From: Nitrospiraceae bacterium
GTDB taxonomy: Bacteria; Nitrospirota; Thermodesulfovibrionia; Thermodesulfovibrionales; Dissulfurispiraceae
DNA length: 7,156 nucleotides
Reading direction: 5' to 3'
NCBI GenBank assembly: GCA_003170655.1
Contig: PMYY01000205.1
Coordinates: 6,258 to 13,413 of the forward strand
Shown here: positions 1 to 6,928 of the stretch, one piece after another
How positions within the stretch are numbered: the stretch's first letter is position 1
How the letters are laid out: every line of letters starts with the position of its first letter
Program-made: the position numbers and the translations under genes
The notes under the pieces: model-generated
What the model was told of the DNA's origin: nothing
The model's database searches: none
Seen by the model: the letters and a program-made list of their open reading frames with translations, nothing else

Positions 1-489
1 ACGATCATCAGGCCTCCGGCTGTTTACGGTCCGAGGGACAAGGACATGCTGGTTATCTTCAAGATGGTCAAATTGGGCTTGATTCCGTACTGGGGAAAAT
101 CGTACTATTCATTCTTATACGTTGACGACCTTGTAAATGGTATAATACTCTCTGCGCAGAAAGAGGAAGGAAAAGACGAGATCTTTTTTATGTCCGATGG
201 CGGTATTTATTCCTCGGATGATCTCATCGCCGCCATCTCCCAGGCGCTGCAGTGCAGTCCGATAAAGTTGGGGATTCCGAAGTTCGTCATGCCCCTTTTT
301 GGTGCGCTGGCCGAGAAGATGCCGGGGTGCAGTATTATCAATCCCGACAAGATGCGGGAGATACGCCACCCCTACTGGATGTGCGATGCGACAAAGGCAA
401 AGGAGAAACTTGGTTTTTCTCCAAAAGTGAAAATAAAGGAAGGAGCTAAGTGGACTGCCGACTGGTACAGAATCCATAACTGGCTATGA
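1..489 (+). CDS. Extended SDR (NAD-dependent epimerase/dehydratase), C-terminal part; candidate ceramide reductase
   Basis: Partial gene: frame 1 is open from the first base and 162 residues are visible, so the start, the Rossmann GxxGxxG motif and the catalytic YxxxK lie upstream of the window. The visible part opens with TIIRPPAVYGPRDKDML, the R-P-x-x-V-Y-G-P substrate-side motif of extended SDRs. SFLYVDDLVNGIILSA follows, the usual 'hV.DlV.a' helix of this family, and the end (KAKEKLGFSPKVKIKEGAKWTADWYR) is the canonical C-terminus. Members of this family act on nucleotide sugars, sterols or keto-lipids, and the visible half alone cannot decide. The next gene starts inside its stop (ATGA, 486-489) and encodes a serine palmitoyltransferase-like enzyme, followed by a GNAT acyltransferase. 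That context favours the CerR role: reduction of the 3-keto group of an N-acylated 3-oxosphinganine. The SDR family call is firm; the ceramide reductase role is inference. Confidence 0.85.
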   Translation, partial: TIIRPPAVYGPRDKDMLVIFKMVKLGLIPYWGKSYYSFLYVDDLVNGIILSAQKEEGKDEIFFMSDGGIYSSDDLIAAISQALQCSPIKLGIPKFVMPLFGALAEKMPGCSIINPDKMREIRHPYWMCDATKAKEKLGFSPKVKIKEGAKWTADWYRIHNWL

Positions 490-1676
490 CCGAAACGACT
501 GATATATTTGAAAAGTTTTCCAGATTTACGATTGCGAAGGACCTTCAGAGGGCGGGGATGTATCCTTTCTTCAGGGTGATCGAAAGTGCCCAGGACCCCG
601 AAGTCATAATGAACGGGAAGAAGCTGATCATGGTAGGCTCGAACAATTACCTCGGACTGACCAACCATCCGAAGGTCAAAGAGGCTGCCATCGAGGCCAT
701 TAAGAAGTATGGTTCCGGGTGTGCGGGTTCCCGTTTTCTGAACGGCACCCTCGACATCCATGTACAGCTGGAAGAGAAACTCGCGAAGTTCATGAAGAGG
801 GATGCGGCCCTTATATTCTCTACAGGCTTTCAGGTAAATCTCGGAGTAATCTCGGCAATTGTTGGCAAGGATGATGTCGTGATTATCGATAAGATGGACC
901 ACGCAAGCATAGTCGACGGCTGCAAGCTCTCCTATGGCGAGGTAAGGAGATACAGGCATAACGATATGGCCGATCTAGAAAGGGTCCTGGAAGGTAATAA
1001 CGGAAGAGGCAAACTTATCGTAGTCGACGGCGTTTTTAGTATGGAAGGCGATATCGTAGACCTGCCGGCCGTAGTGAAGATAGCCAAGAAATACAAAGCC
1101 CGACTGATGGTTGACGATGCCCACGGCATCGGCGTCCTCGGAAAAACGGGAAGAGGAACAACCGAGCATTTCGGGCTTGAAAAGGATGTTGATCTCGTCA
1201 TGGGCACTTACAGCAAATCCCTCGCTTCGATCGGTGGATTCATCTCGGGTGATTCGGATGTCATACATTACATAAAACATATGGCAAGATCCTTTATGTT
1301 CAGTGCAAGCCCCCCGCCGGCATCGGTTGCAGCAGTAAGCGCCGCGCTTGACATAATCGACAATGAACCCGAGCGTCTCGAAAGGCTCTGGTACAATACC
1401 CACAAGATGCTGAAAGGCTTTAAGGACCTCGGATTCCAAATCGGGCCGAGTGAAACTCCGATCATTCCCGTTATCGTTGGTGCCGATGAGAACGCCTTCA
1501 AAATGGCGATGGCCCTGCAGGAAGAAGGAGTCTTTGCGAATGTTGCGGCCTCGCCTGCAGTACCTCCGGGGAAGGCCCTAATCAGGACCAGTTACATGGC
1601 GACCCATACCGATGAACACCTTGACAAGGTGCTTGCCGTTTTCAAAAAGGTCGGAACGACCCTTGGCGTCATATAA
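486..1676 (+). CDS. spt: PLP-dependent alpha-oxoamine synthase, probable serine palmitoyltransferase
   Basis: 396 residues, the normal length for the family (BioF, KBL, HemA, SPT), which joins an amino acid and an acyl thioester with loss of CO2. The motifs are intact: GSNNYLGL (51-58), His139 in DKMDHAS (stacks on PLP), Asp210 and His213 in VDDAHGIG, the PLP Schiff-base Lys244 in GTYSKSLASIGG, and Arg367 near the C-terminus. The segment SPAVPPGKALIRTSYMATHT (356-375) resembles bacterial SPTs ('SPAVP...LIR.S.MATHT') more than the KBL or BioF forms as I remember them, hence serine palmitoyltransferase: L-serine plus palmitoyl thioester to 3-oxosphinganine, the committed step of sphingolipid synthesis. 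Its ATG overlaps the upstream stop and has no clear Shine-Dalgarno, so translation is probably coupled. A reference annotation may read 'glycine C-acetyltransferase/KBL' or 'PLP-dependent acyltransferase'; the SDR and GNAT neighbours argue against simple threonine degradation. Confidence 0.85.
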   Translation: MTETTDIFEKFSRFTIAKDLQRAGMYPFFRVIESAQDPEVIMNGKKLIMVGSNNYLGLTNHPKVKEAAIEAIKKYGSGCAGSRFLNGTLDIHVQLEEKLAKFMKRDAALIFSTGFQVNLGVISAIVGKDDVVIIDKMDHASIVDGCKLSYGEVRRYRHNDMADLERVLEGNNGRGKLIVVDGVFSMEGDIVDLPAVVKIAKKYKARLMVDDAHGIGVLGKTGRGTTEHFGLEKDVDLVMGTYSKSLASIGGFISGDSDVIHYIKHMARSFMFSASPPPASVAAVSAALDIIDNEPERLERLWYNTHKMLKGFKDLGFQIGPSETPIIPVIVGADENAFKMAMALQEEGVFANVAASPAVPPGKALIRTSYMATHTDEHLDKVLAVFKKVGTTLGVI

Positions 1677-1695
1677 CCGGCTTCGCTGAGAGCTT

Positions 1696-2826
1696 GTGAA
1701 AGATTCTTCCGAGACCGGCGTCGAAATAGTCAGGGTAAAGGACAAGCGGGACCTTCTCAGGTTTATTGAGTTTCCGCTTGCACTGTACCGGGATGAACCG
1801 CTTTATACTCCGCAGCTGACCAACGACCTGAAGGTCCACTTCTCGCCCAAGAACCCCTTTTTCAAGGATGCGGATGTGGAGTTTTTTCTTGCTGTCAAGG
1901 GTGGCAAAATAGCGGGTCGAATAGCAGCTATCCTCAACCACCTTCATATAAGTTATCAGAAAGAAAACACGGGCTTCTTCGGCTTCTTCGAGAGCATAGA
2001 CGATCCTGAAGTAGCAAAGGCGCTCCTTGACACAGTCTCCCAATACTTGAAGGGGAAAGGGATGACCATTATGCGAGGGCCGATGAATTTCTCTACCAAC
2101 GAAGAGTGCGGTTTTATGATAGAGGGGTTCGAAGAAGCGTCAATGCTGATGATTCCTTACAATTTCCCATATTATAACAGACTTATGAAAGACTGCGGAT
2201 TGGCCAAGGCAAAAGATCTCCATGCGTATATTATCAGCGTCGAAGAGGCCTTGCCTGACAAGATACTCAGAGTTGCCGCCATTGCAGAGAAGAGGGGAAT
2301 AACGGTCCGGCAAGTTACAAAAGACAATTTCATGACCGCAATGAGAAGCTTCAGGGAAGTCTATAATGCTGCCTGGGGCAATAACTGGAGCTTCATACCA
2401 ATGACCGAGGATGAACTAGAATACAGTGCAACGAGACTGAAACCGCTTGTCGTGCCTGACATGACGATCGTGGCCGAGATGGGGGGGGAGCCTGTCGGGT
2501 TCCTCGGGATGTTGCCTGATTTCAATTTCGTTCTGAGGAAGATGCATGGGAGGTTGAACCCGATCACTCTGGTAAAAGCGCTCTATTATTCCCGGAAGAT
2601 ACGGGATCTCCGCCTGCTGCTTCTGGGCATCAAGCCCGAATATCGCAACAAGGGCGTTGACGGCATCCTATTTAGAGAGGCTTTCAAAGGAGTTAAAAGG
2701 GGAAAATATAAACGAGTTGAATTTTCATGGATACTCGAAGACAATATCAACATAATCCGGCTGGTGGAGATGATCGGCGGGAAGTTGTATAAAAAATTCC
2801 GGATTTACGAAACAAAAATTACGTAG
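1696..2826 (+). CDS. GNAT-fold N-acyltransferase, candidate bacterial ceramide synthase
   Basis: 376 residues with a GTG start. An in-frame TGA at 1687-1689 makes this the first possible start, and the conserved sequence begins soon after it. GAGAG at 1688-1692 is only a weak ribosome site, 3 bases from the GTG. The N-terminal half (RFIEFPLALYRDEPLYTPQL, then NPFF, VKGGKIAGRIAAILN, GFFGFFE, MRGPMNFSTNEECGFMIEGF, MIPYNFPYY) is typical of a conserved double-domain GNAT-like family. The C-terminal half carries a recognisable acyl-CoA loop: LLLLGIKPEYRNKGVDGILF (307-326), with R317, G320 and G323 in the R-x-x-G-x-x-G loop. No signal peptide or membrane span is seen. It lies 19 bp after the SPT-like gene, so the same transcript is likely. 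In bacteria the ceramide N-acyltransferase is a GNAT protein unrelated to the eukaryotic enzyme, which makes this the natural candidate for acylating the sphingoid amine. The fold is well supported; the substrate is inferred from context. Confidence 0.85.
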   Translation: MKDSSETGVEIVRVKDKRDLLRFIEFPLALYRDEPLYTPQLTNDLKVHFSPKNPFFKDADVEFFLAVKGGKIAGRIAAILNHLHISYQKENTGFFGFFESIDDPEVAKALLDTVSQYLKGKGMTIMRGPMNFSTNEECGFMIEGFEEASMLMIPYNFPYYNRLMKDCGLAKAKDLHAYIISVEEALPDKILRVAAIAEKRGITVRQVTKDNFMTAMRSFREVYNAAWGNNWSFIPMTEDELEYSATRLKPLVVPDMTIVAEMGGEPVGFLGMLPDFNFVLRKMHGRLNPITLVKALYYSRKIRDLRLLLLGIKPEYRNKGVDGILFREAFKGVKRGKYKRVEFSWILEDNINIIRLVEMIGGKLYKKFRIYETKIT

Positions 2827-2873
2827 GGGCGAGTTTTAGCGCGCCCTTCCAAAAGACGCCCGCATAGACCAAT

Positions 2874-2882
2874 TGATATACT
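2874..2882 (+). promoter_or_regulatory. Extended -10 promoter before the AsmA-like gene (possibly leaderless)
   Basis: TGATATACT is a TGn extended -10 followed by TATACT, one mismatch from TATAAT. The -35 region is poor (AAGACG at 2853-2858, 3 of 6 matches, 18-bp spacer), which an extended -10 can tolerate. The expected start of transcription, about 7 bases after the hexamer, coincides with the ATG at 2889, and no Shine-Dalgarno is present. Prediction from motif only. Confidence 0.4.
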
Positions 2883-2888
2883 TAAAAC

Positions 2889-3782
2889 ATGACTAGTCTG
2901 CGGAAGAACATTCTGGCTGTTTCAGCACTCCTCACCGTACTTATCTGCCTCTCTTTTTTTTTCATAATCAGAAACGCCAACGAAATGCTCAAGACCGAGC
3001 TCGAAAAATCCCTGGGAAAAGATTTCCGAGTAGAACGCATAGTGCTCAACTGGGGAAGCGTTGATGGCTATGGAATAAGATATTTCAGGGAAGGGGAGGA
3101 GATTGCACGGGCCGACAGCCTGAAGATCAGGGCAGACTTCATGGGGTTTCTCAAAAGACAGTATTCTGTGTCGAGCATTTCTGTCGTAAAGCCTTACCTC
3201 ACAGTAGTTATTGACAGAGAGGGGCGGTTGCTGCTTCCGTTTGTCTCGGGCGGCAATGAAAAAGAAGGGGTAGAGATAAAGAAAAGCAGCACTGCCTTTG
3301 AAGCTGGGAAGTTAATCATCGACAATGGTGAGGTCCATATCGTGGATGAGCGCTTGCCGGCAAATCACAATAGTATCGATGTGAGGGACTTGAACCTTAG
3401 ATTCGATAATCTCGCGTATCCTTTTGAAGACACTCTTTCGCGATTTGATTTATCAGCAGTTTCTGCGGGCAGACTTATTTCGGGCAAGCTCTCTGCCGAA
3501 GGAAAGATCAACCTGAAAACGGCCGGTCTTGATATCCTTTTCAAAGGCAGCGATATGGTACTTCTCGATTCGGACAAGATAGGCCCCATTCTAAGCGCCG
3601 ATAGAATGGCTTTTTCAGTAATCTCGCAGGACAGCCGCGAAGGAAAAGTTTACACATTTGATGATGCTATAATAAAGAAGCCTCATGTGAGATACGAGAC
3701 CGACATGGAGGGAAACCTCATATCGCCATGGAGGGATATAATTAAGGAGCTGAAAAGCGTCGTTTCTTCTTCACTAAGGTGA
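2889..3782 (+). CDS. AsmA/DUF748-like membrane-anchored periplasmic protein
   Basis: 297 residues. The start is fixed by an in-frame TAA at 2883-2885. Residues 8-27 (ILAVSALLTVLICLSFFFII) form one N-terminal membrane segment after the basic MTSLRKN, so the rest should be periplasmic. The body alternates hydrophobic and polar residues in beta-rich style: the domain opens with LEKSLGKDFRVERIVLNWGS, then GEEIARADSLKIRADFMGFL and the AsmA-like element KPYLTVVIDREGRLLLPF (101-118). A second copy of that element, KPHVRYETDMEGNLISPW (265-282), closes the protein. AsmA-like proteins (AsmA, YhdP, TamB) bridge the envelope and are linked to lipid transport to the outer membrane. At under 300 residues this one is far too short for a full bridge. 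It follows the ceramide-type genes by 62 bp and may have its own promoter. A role in sphingolipid handling is only a hypothesis; remote family membership is moderately sure. Confidence 0.75.
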   Translation: MTSLRKNILAVSALLTVLICLSFFFIIRNANEMLKTELEKSLGKDFRVERIVLNWGSVDGYGIRYFREGEEIARADSLKIRADFMGFLKRQYSVSSISVVKPYLTVVIDREGRLLLPFVSGGNEKEGVEIKKSSTAFEAGKLIIDNGEVHIVDERLPANHNSIDVRDLNLRFDNLAYPFEDTLSRFDLSAVSAGRLISGKLSAEGKINLKTAGLDILFKGSDMVLLDSDKIGPILSADRMAFSVISQDSREGKVYTFDDAIIKKPHVRYETDMEGNLISPWRDIIKELKSVVSSSLR

Positions 3783-3792
3783 TCCAGGCATT

Positions 3793-3823
3793 CTGACCAT
3801 TCCTAAAATAAACTTGGTATAAT
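3793..3823 (+). promoter_or_regulatory. Sigma70-type extended -10 promoter for the CheB-CheR gene
   Basis: TGGTATAAT (3815-3823) is a perfect TATAAT with a TGn extension. A partial -35, CTGACC at 3793-3798 (4 of 6), lies 19 bp upstream. The predicted transcript start near 3830 leaves a leader of about 60 bases before the ATG at 3893. It lies between two genes on the same strand and marks a likely break between the envelope/lipid genes and the signalling genes. Confidence 0.55.
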
Positions 3824-3882
3824 GCATTTGTAATAGAGAAGAAGCAATCTCCCCCTTGGAACTATTGTTTGGCGGGACAAAA

Positions 3883-3887
3883 AAGGA
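3883..3887 (+). promoter_or_regulatory. Shine-Dalgarno AAGGA that favours the ATG at 3893
   Basis: AAGGA sits 5 bases before ATG 3893. The longer reading frame from TTG 3869 has only GGA at 3858-3860 upstream. The eight extra residues it would add are not conserved in any way I can see, so ATG 3893 is the better start. Confidence 0.5.
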
Positions 3888-3892
3888 ATGCG

Positions 3893-6800
3893 ATGACCTT
3901 AAAGAAGAAAGCCTCGAAGAAGGACCGGATTAAGTCAACGCATACGGAGATGATGCATTCTGTTGGATCTGAGGCAGGGACTGTCGAAGCCAGCGCAGAT
4001 GGGGCATCAGAGATTACCTTTCCCGTTGTCGGCATCGGGGCTTCAGCTGGAGGCCTGGCAGCAATAGAACGGTTTCTGGCCGCGATGCCCCCTGCTACGG
4101 AAAGCGGGATGGCCTTTGTCCTGGTGCAGCACCTGGACCCTGATCATAAGAGCATTCTGCTCGATCTTATCAAAAAATATACTCGCATGCAGGCCTTCAA
4201 GATTGAGGATGGGATGCGCGTGCAGCCCAACTGCATATATGTAATACCCCCCAAAAAAGACCTGGCCCTGCTGCACGGCAGGCTGCACCTTATGGAACCC
4301 AGCGCTCCACGGGGGCTGAGGCTGCCTATCGACTACTTCTTCCGGTCTCTGGCTGAGGACCAGCATGAGCGGGCGATCTGCATCGTTCTTTCCGGCACCG
4401 GGACAGACGGCACCCTTGGAATCAAGTCAATCAAGGGCGAAGGTGGAATGGCCATGGTCCAGAGCCCCGAGTCTGCATCCTATGATGGTATGCCCGGTAG
4501 CGCCATTTCCACCGGCCTTGTTGACTATGTCCTGCCGCCCGACAAGATGCCGGAGCAATTGATCTCTTTTGCGCAGCACGCTTTCGACAGGCACCAACTG
4601 CCTGTTACCGATTTCGTACCCGCGATTACCGACTCCTTTGAGAAGGTATTTATCATACTGCGCAGCAATACGGGGCACGACTTCTCCCAGTACAAAAAAA
4701 ACACGGTCTTTCGCCGCATCCAGAGGCGCATGGCCGTCAGCCAAATAGATGACATAGAAGACTATGCACGCTATCTGCAGGCAAATCCGATGGAAGTGGA
4801 GACACTCTTCCGGGATCTCCTGATCGGCGTCACCAATTTTTTCCGTGACCCCAAGGCCTTTGTGGCCCTCAATGAGAAGGTCATTCCGCACCTGTTTGAG
4901 AGAAAGCAGCCTGGCGGCTCTGTACGGGTCTGGGTGCCGGCCTGTTCGACAGGAGAAGAAGCCTATTCTCTCGCCATCCTGCTCCAAGAACACTCGGACA
5001 GCCTGAAACAGGGGCATAAGATACAGGTCTTTGCTACAGATATCGATGATCAGGCCATTGAAAAAGCCCGCGCGGGTCTGTATCCCGAAAGCATAGCCGC
5101 CGACGTGTCCAAGGCACGGCTCGCGCACTTCTTTACGAAGGAGGACAGCGCCTATCGCATCCGGAAGAACATCCGTGATTTAGTTGTCTTCGCGAAACAG
5201 GACATCATCAAGGACCCGCCCTTTTCGAAGGTCGACATGATAAGTTGCCGCAATCTTCTTATCTACATGGAGCCGAAGCTGCAAAAGAAGATAATGCCCA
5301 TGTTCTACTATGCATTGAATCGGGACGGGTACCTTTTCCTCGGCACCTCGGAAACGATAGGTGAATTCGTGGAACTATTTTCGAGCGAAGACAAGAAGTG
5401 GAAACTATACCTGCGCAGGAGCGACGTAACACCGCGGGCGGCTTATTCTCCCTATGTTCCGCCATCGATAATGGTGTCCAAAGCCCCGCAAGCCATTCAG
5501 CCTGATGCCAATGTCGGCAGGGCAGACATTCGTGACTTAGCTGAAAGGGCTTTGCTGGATGAATACACACCGCCCAGCGCTTTCATAAACGCTGAATTCG
5601 ATGTGCTCTATATTCATGGCCGCACGGGTTTGTACCTTGAGCTTGCGCCGGGGGAGCCCAGTCTGAACCTTCTCAGAATGGCGCGGGAGGAGTTGAGGCC
5701 GGGATTGGCTGCTGCCGTGCGCAAGGCCGTAGCTCAGAAAGCGACAGTCAGGTATGACGGCTTACAGTTTAAAGCCAACGGAGATACCCATTTGGTCAAT
5801 CTTTTAGTGCAGCCTGTTACGAAACAGGAAGCTGCCAAGGGTATCGTAATGGTCATATTCGAGGAATTGCCCCCCGAGAGCTATCCTGTTTCTGAGAAGG
5901 CAAACGGGGAAATTTATGATAAAGACAGGCGAATTTCCGAACTCCAGCATGAACTCGTGACCACAAAGGAATATTTTCAGGCCACGACAGAGGAGTTAGA
6001 AACTACCAATGAAGAGTTGAAGTCGACCAATGAGGAGATGCAGTCTTCCAACGAGGAGATGCAGTCCACCAACGAGGAACTGGAGACATCCAGGGAGGAG
6101 TTGCAGTCGGTCAACGAAGAATTGGTGACCGTCAATACGGAACTCCAAAAGAAGATTGAAGAGTTGGACCAAGTCAACAACGACATGAACAACCTGCTAG
6201 CTGGCACAGGTATCGGTACCATCTTTGTGGACCACAAGCTGATCATTCAGCGATTCACGCCCGCGGCCGCCAAGGTGATTAACCTCATTCCGACCGATGT
6301 CGGGCGTCCCGTCGGCCACATCGTCCCGCGACTCACGACCTATGACAGTCTTGACCGGGATATCAAGATAGTGCTGGACACGCTGGTTCCCCGGGAAGAG
6401 GAAGTCCGGACCAGGGACGGCCAGTGGTACCTGATGCGCATTCAGCCCTATCGCACTGTCAGAAACGTTATTGAGGGCGCGGTCCTGACCTTTGTCGATA
6501 TTACTGAGCAGAAGAGAATCAGGGATGCCTTGAGGGAAAAGGAGACTCAACTTCGCCTGCTGGTAGAGAACATGGGTGACGTGATAAGCCGTCTGAGCCC
6601 CGACGGCGTGTATCTTTATGTCAGTTCATCATGCCGGCGGCTGTTGGGATTTGAACCTGAAGATCTGCTTGGCACCCGTTTGTTCGGCTATATCCATCCG
6701 GACGATGTTGAGAGCGTAAAGCAGACGTTGAATGCAGCAGTCGTCTCGCACAATGCTGAGTTTCGGAGCGAGGCCAGGATGAGGTGCAAATCCGGAGATT

Positions 6801-6928
6801 ATGTCCGTGTGGAGATAGTCTTTCGCACATTGTACGCGGAAAACGGGAGCATAACCGAGCTTCAGAGCTCATACCGGGACATCAGCAATCGCAGTAAATT
6901 GGAGGCAGACGATGCCAAAAAAAAATAG
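3893..6928 (+). CDS. CheB-CheR fusion with coiled coil and PAS domains (no kinase)
   Basis: About 1011 residues from ATG 3893 (1019 if TTG 3869 is used). Domain order: a lysine-rich variable N-terminus; a CheB methylesterase domain (about 43-224) with Ser51 in GIGASAGG, His80 in LVQHLDPDH and Asp172 in SGTGTDGTLG, all three catalytic residues present; a CheR methyltransferase domain (about 250-510) with RRIQRRM, the SAM site ACSTGEEAYSLA (350-361), ATDID (381-385) and CRNLLIYM; a degenerate PAS-like region (about 547-657); a heptad coiled coil (about 690-768); and two PAS domains (about 769-872, and 884-1002 with LGFEPEDLLG and HPDD). Free CheB and CheR demethylate and methylate chemoreceptor glutamates. 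Such fusions usually serve alternative or non-chemotactic sensory systems. There is no receiver domain on CheB and no histidine kinase at the end. The downstream PAS gene overlaps it by 17 bp, so the two probably work together. Confidence 0.93.
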   Translation: MTLKKKASKKDRIKSTHTEMMHSVGSEAGTVEASADGASEITFPVVGIGASAGGLAAIERFLAAMPPATESGMAFVLVQHLDPDHKSILLDLIKKYTRMQAFKIEDGMRVQPNCIYVIPPKKDLALLHGRLHLMEPSAPRGLRLPIDYFFRSLAEDQHERAICIVLSGTGTDGTLGIKSIKGEGGMAMVQSPESASYDGMPGSAISTGLVDYVLPPDKMPEQLISFAQHAFDRHQLPVTDFVPAITDSFEKVFIILRSNTGHDFSQYKKNTVFRRIQRRMAVSQIDDIEDYARYLQANPMEVETLFRDLLIGVTNFFRDPKAFVALNEKVIPHLFERKQPGGSVRVWVPACSTGEEAYSLAILLQEHSDSLKQGHKIQVFATDIDDQAIEKARAGLYPESIAADVSKARLAHFFTKEDSAYRIRKNIRDLVVFAKQDIIKDPPFSKVDMISCRNLLIYMEPKLQKKIMPMFYYALNRDGYLFLGTSETIGEFVELFSSEDKKWKLYLRRSDVTPRAAYSPYVPPSIMVSKAPQAIQPDANVGRADIRDLAERALLDEYTPPSAFINAEFDVLYIHGRTGLYLELAPGEPSLNLLRMAREELRPGLAAAVRKAVAQKATVRYDGLQFKANGDTHLVNLLVQPVTKQEAAKGIVMVIFEELPPESYPVSEKANGEIYDKDRRISELQHELVTTKEYFQATTEELETTNEELKSTNEEMQSSNEEMQSTNEELETSREELQSVNEELVTVNTELQKKIEELDQVNNDMNNLLAGTGIGTIFVDHKLIIQRFTPAAAKVINLIPTDVGRPVGHIVPRLTTYDSLDRDIKIVLDTLVPREEEVRTRDGQWYLMRIQPYRTVRNVIEGAVLTFVDITEQKRIRDALREKETQLRLLVENMGDVISRLSPDGVYLYVSSSCRRLLGFEPEDLLGTRLFGYIHPDDVESVKQTLNAAVVSHNAEFRSEARMRCKSGDYVRVEIVFRTLYAENGSITELQSSYRDISNRSKLEADDAKKK
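5987..6175 (+). repeat. 21-bp degenerate tandem repeat encoding nine coiled-coil heptads
   Basis: Nine consecutive 7-residue units of the pattern [TNRI]-[ET]-E-[LM]-x-x-x (such as NEELKST, NEEMQSS, NEEMQST, NEELETS, REELQSV) are encoded by 21-base units like AAYGARGARWTGVAGWCNWCC. The repeat is in frame and explained by the protein: a parallel signalling coiled coil linking CheR to the PAS domains. This linker is typical of CheB-CheR-PAS fusions, so it is not a separate DNA element. Codons vary between units, which argues against very recent expansion. Confidence 0.85.
6901..6905 (+). promoter_or_regulatory. Strong Shine-Dalgarno GGAGG for the downstream PAS gene
   Basis: GGAGG lies 6 bases before ATG 6912, inside the end of the CheB-CheR gene. 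It supports independent initiation of the overlapping gene. Confidence 0.8.

Noticed and set aside
372..959. Minus-strand open frame of 195 codons
   Set aside because: It lies across the end of the SDR gene and the start of the PLP enzyme, both well conserved on the + strand, and its translation has no recognisable domain. It is a shadow frame.
1..1676. Threonine degradation pair (SDR-type threonine dehydrogenase plus KBL)
   Set aside because: The visible SDR half has the RPPAVYGPRD and YVDDLV pattern of nucleotide-sugar or lipid SDRs and not the threonine dehydrogenase type. The following GNAT gene has no place in that pathway.
2827..2846. GGGCG...CGCCC inverted repeat after the GNAT gene, considered as a terminator
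   Set aside because: The stem is only 5 bp with a 10-base loop and no T-run follows, so it does not qualify as an intrinsic terminator.
3869..3892. TTG start for the CheB-CheR gene
   Set aside because: Its upstream ribosome site is weak compared with AAGGA before ATG 3893. It remains possible and would add 8 residues.
4427..5128. Minus-strand open frame of 233 codons
   Set aside because: It lies entirely within the CheB-CheR coding sequence, and the translation matches nothing I recognise. It is a shadow of the + strand gene.
5987..6175. Tandem 21-bp repeat considered as a CRISPR array or minisatellite
   Set aside because: The units are contiguous without spacers, in frame, and degenerate at codon third positions, as expected of coding heptads.
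5977..6246. Minus-strand serine-rich repetitive frame that looks like a low-complexity surface protein
   Set aside because: It is the reverse complement of the coiled-coil heptads; the repeat is fully explained by the + strand protein.
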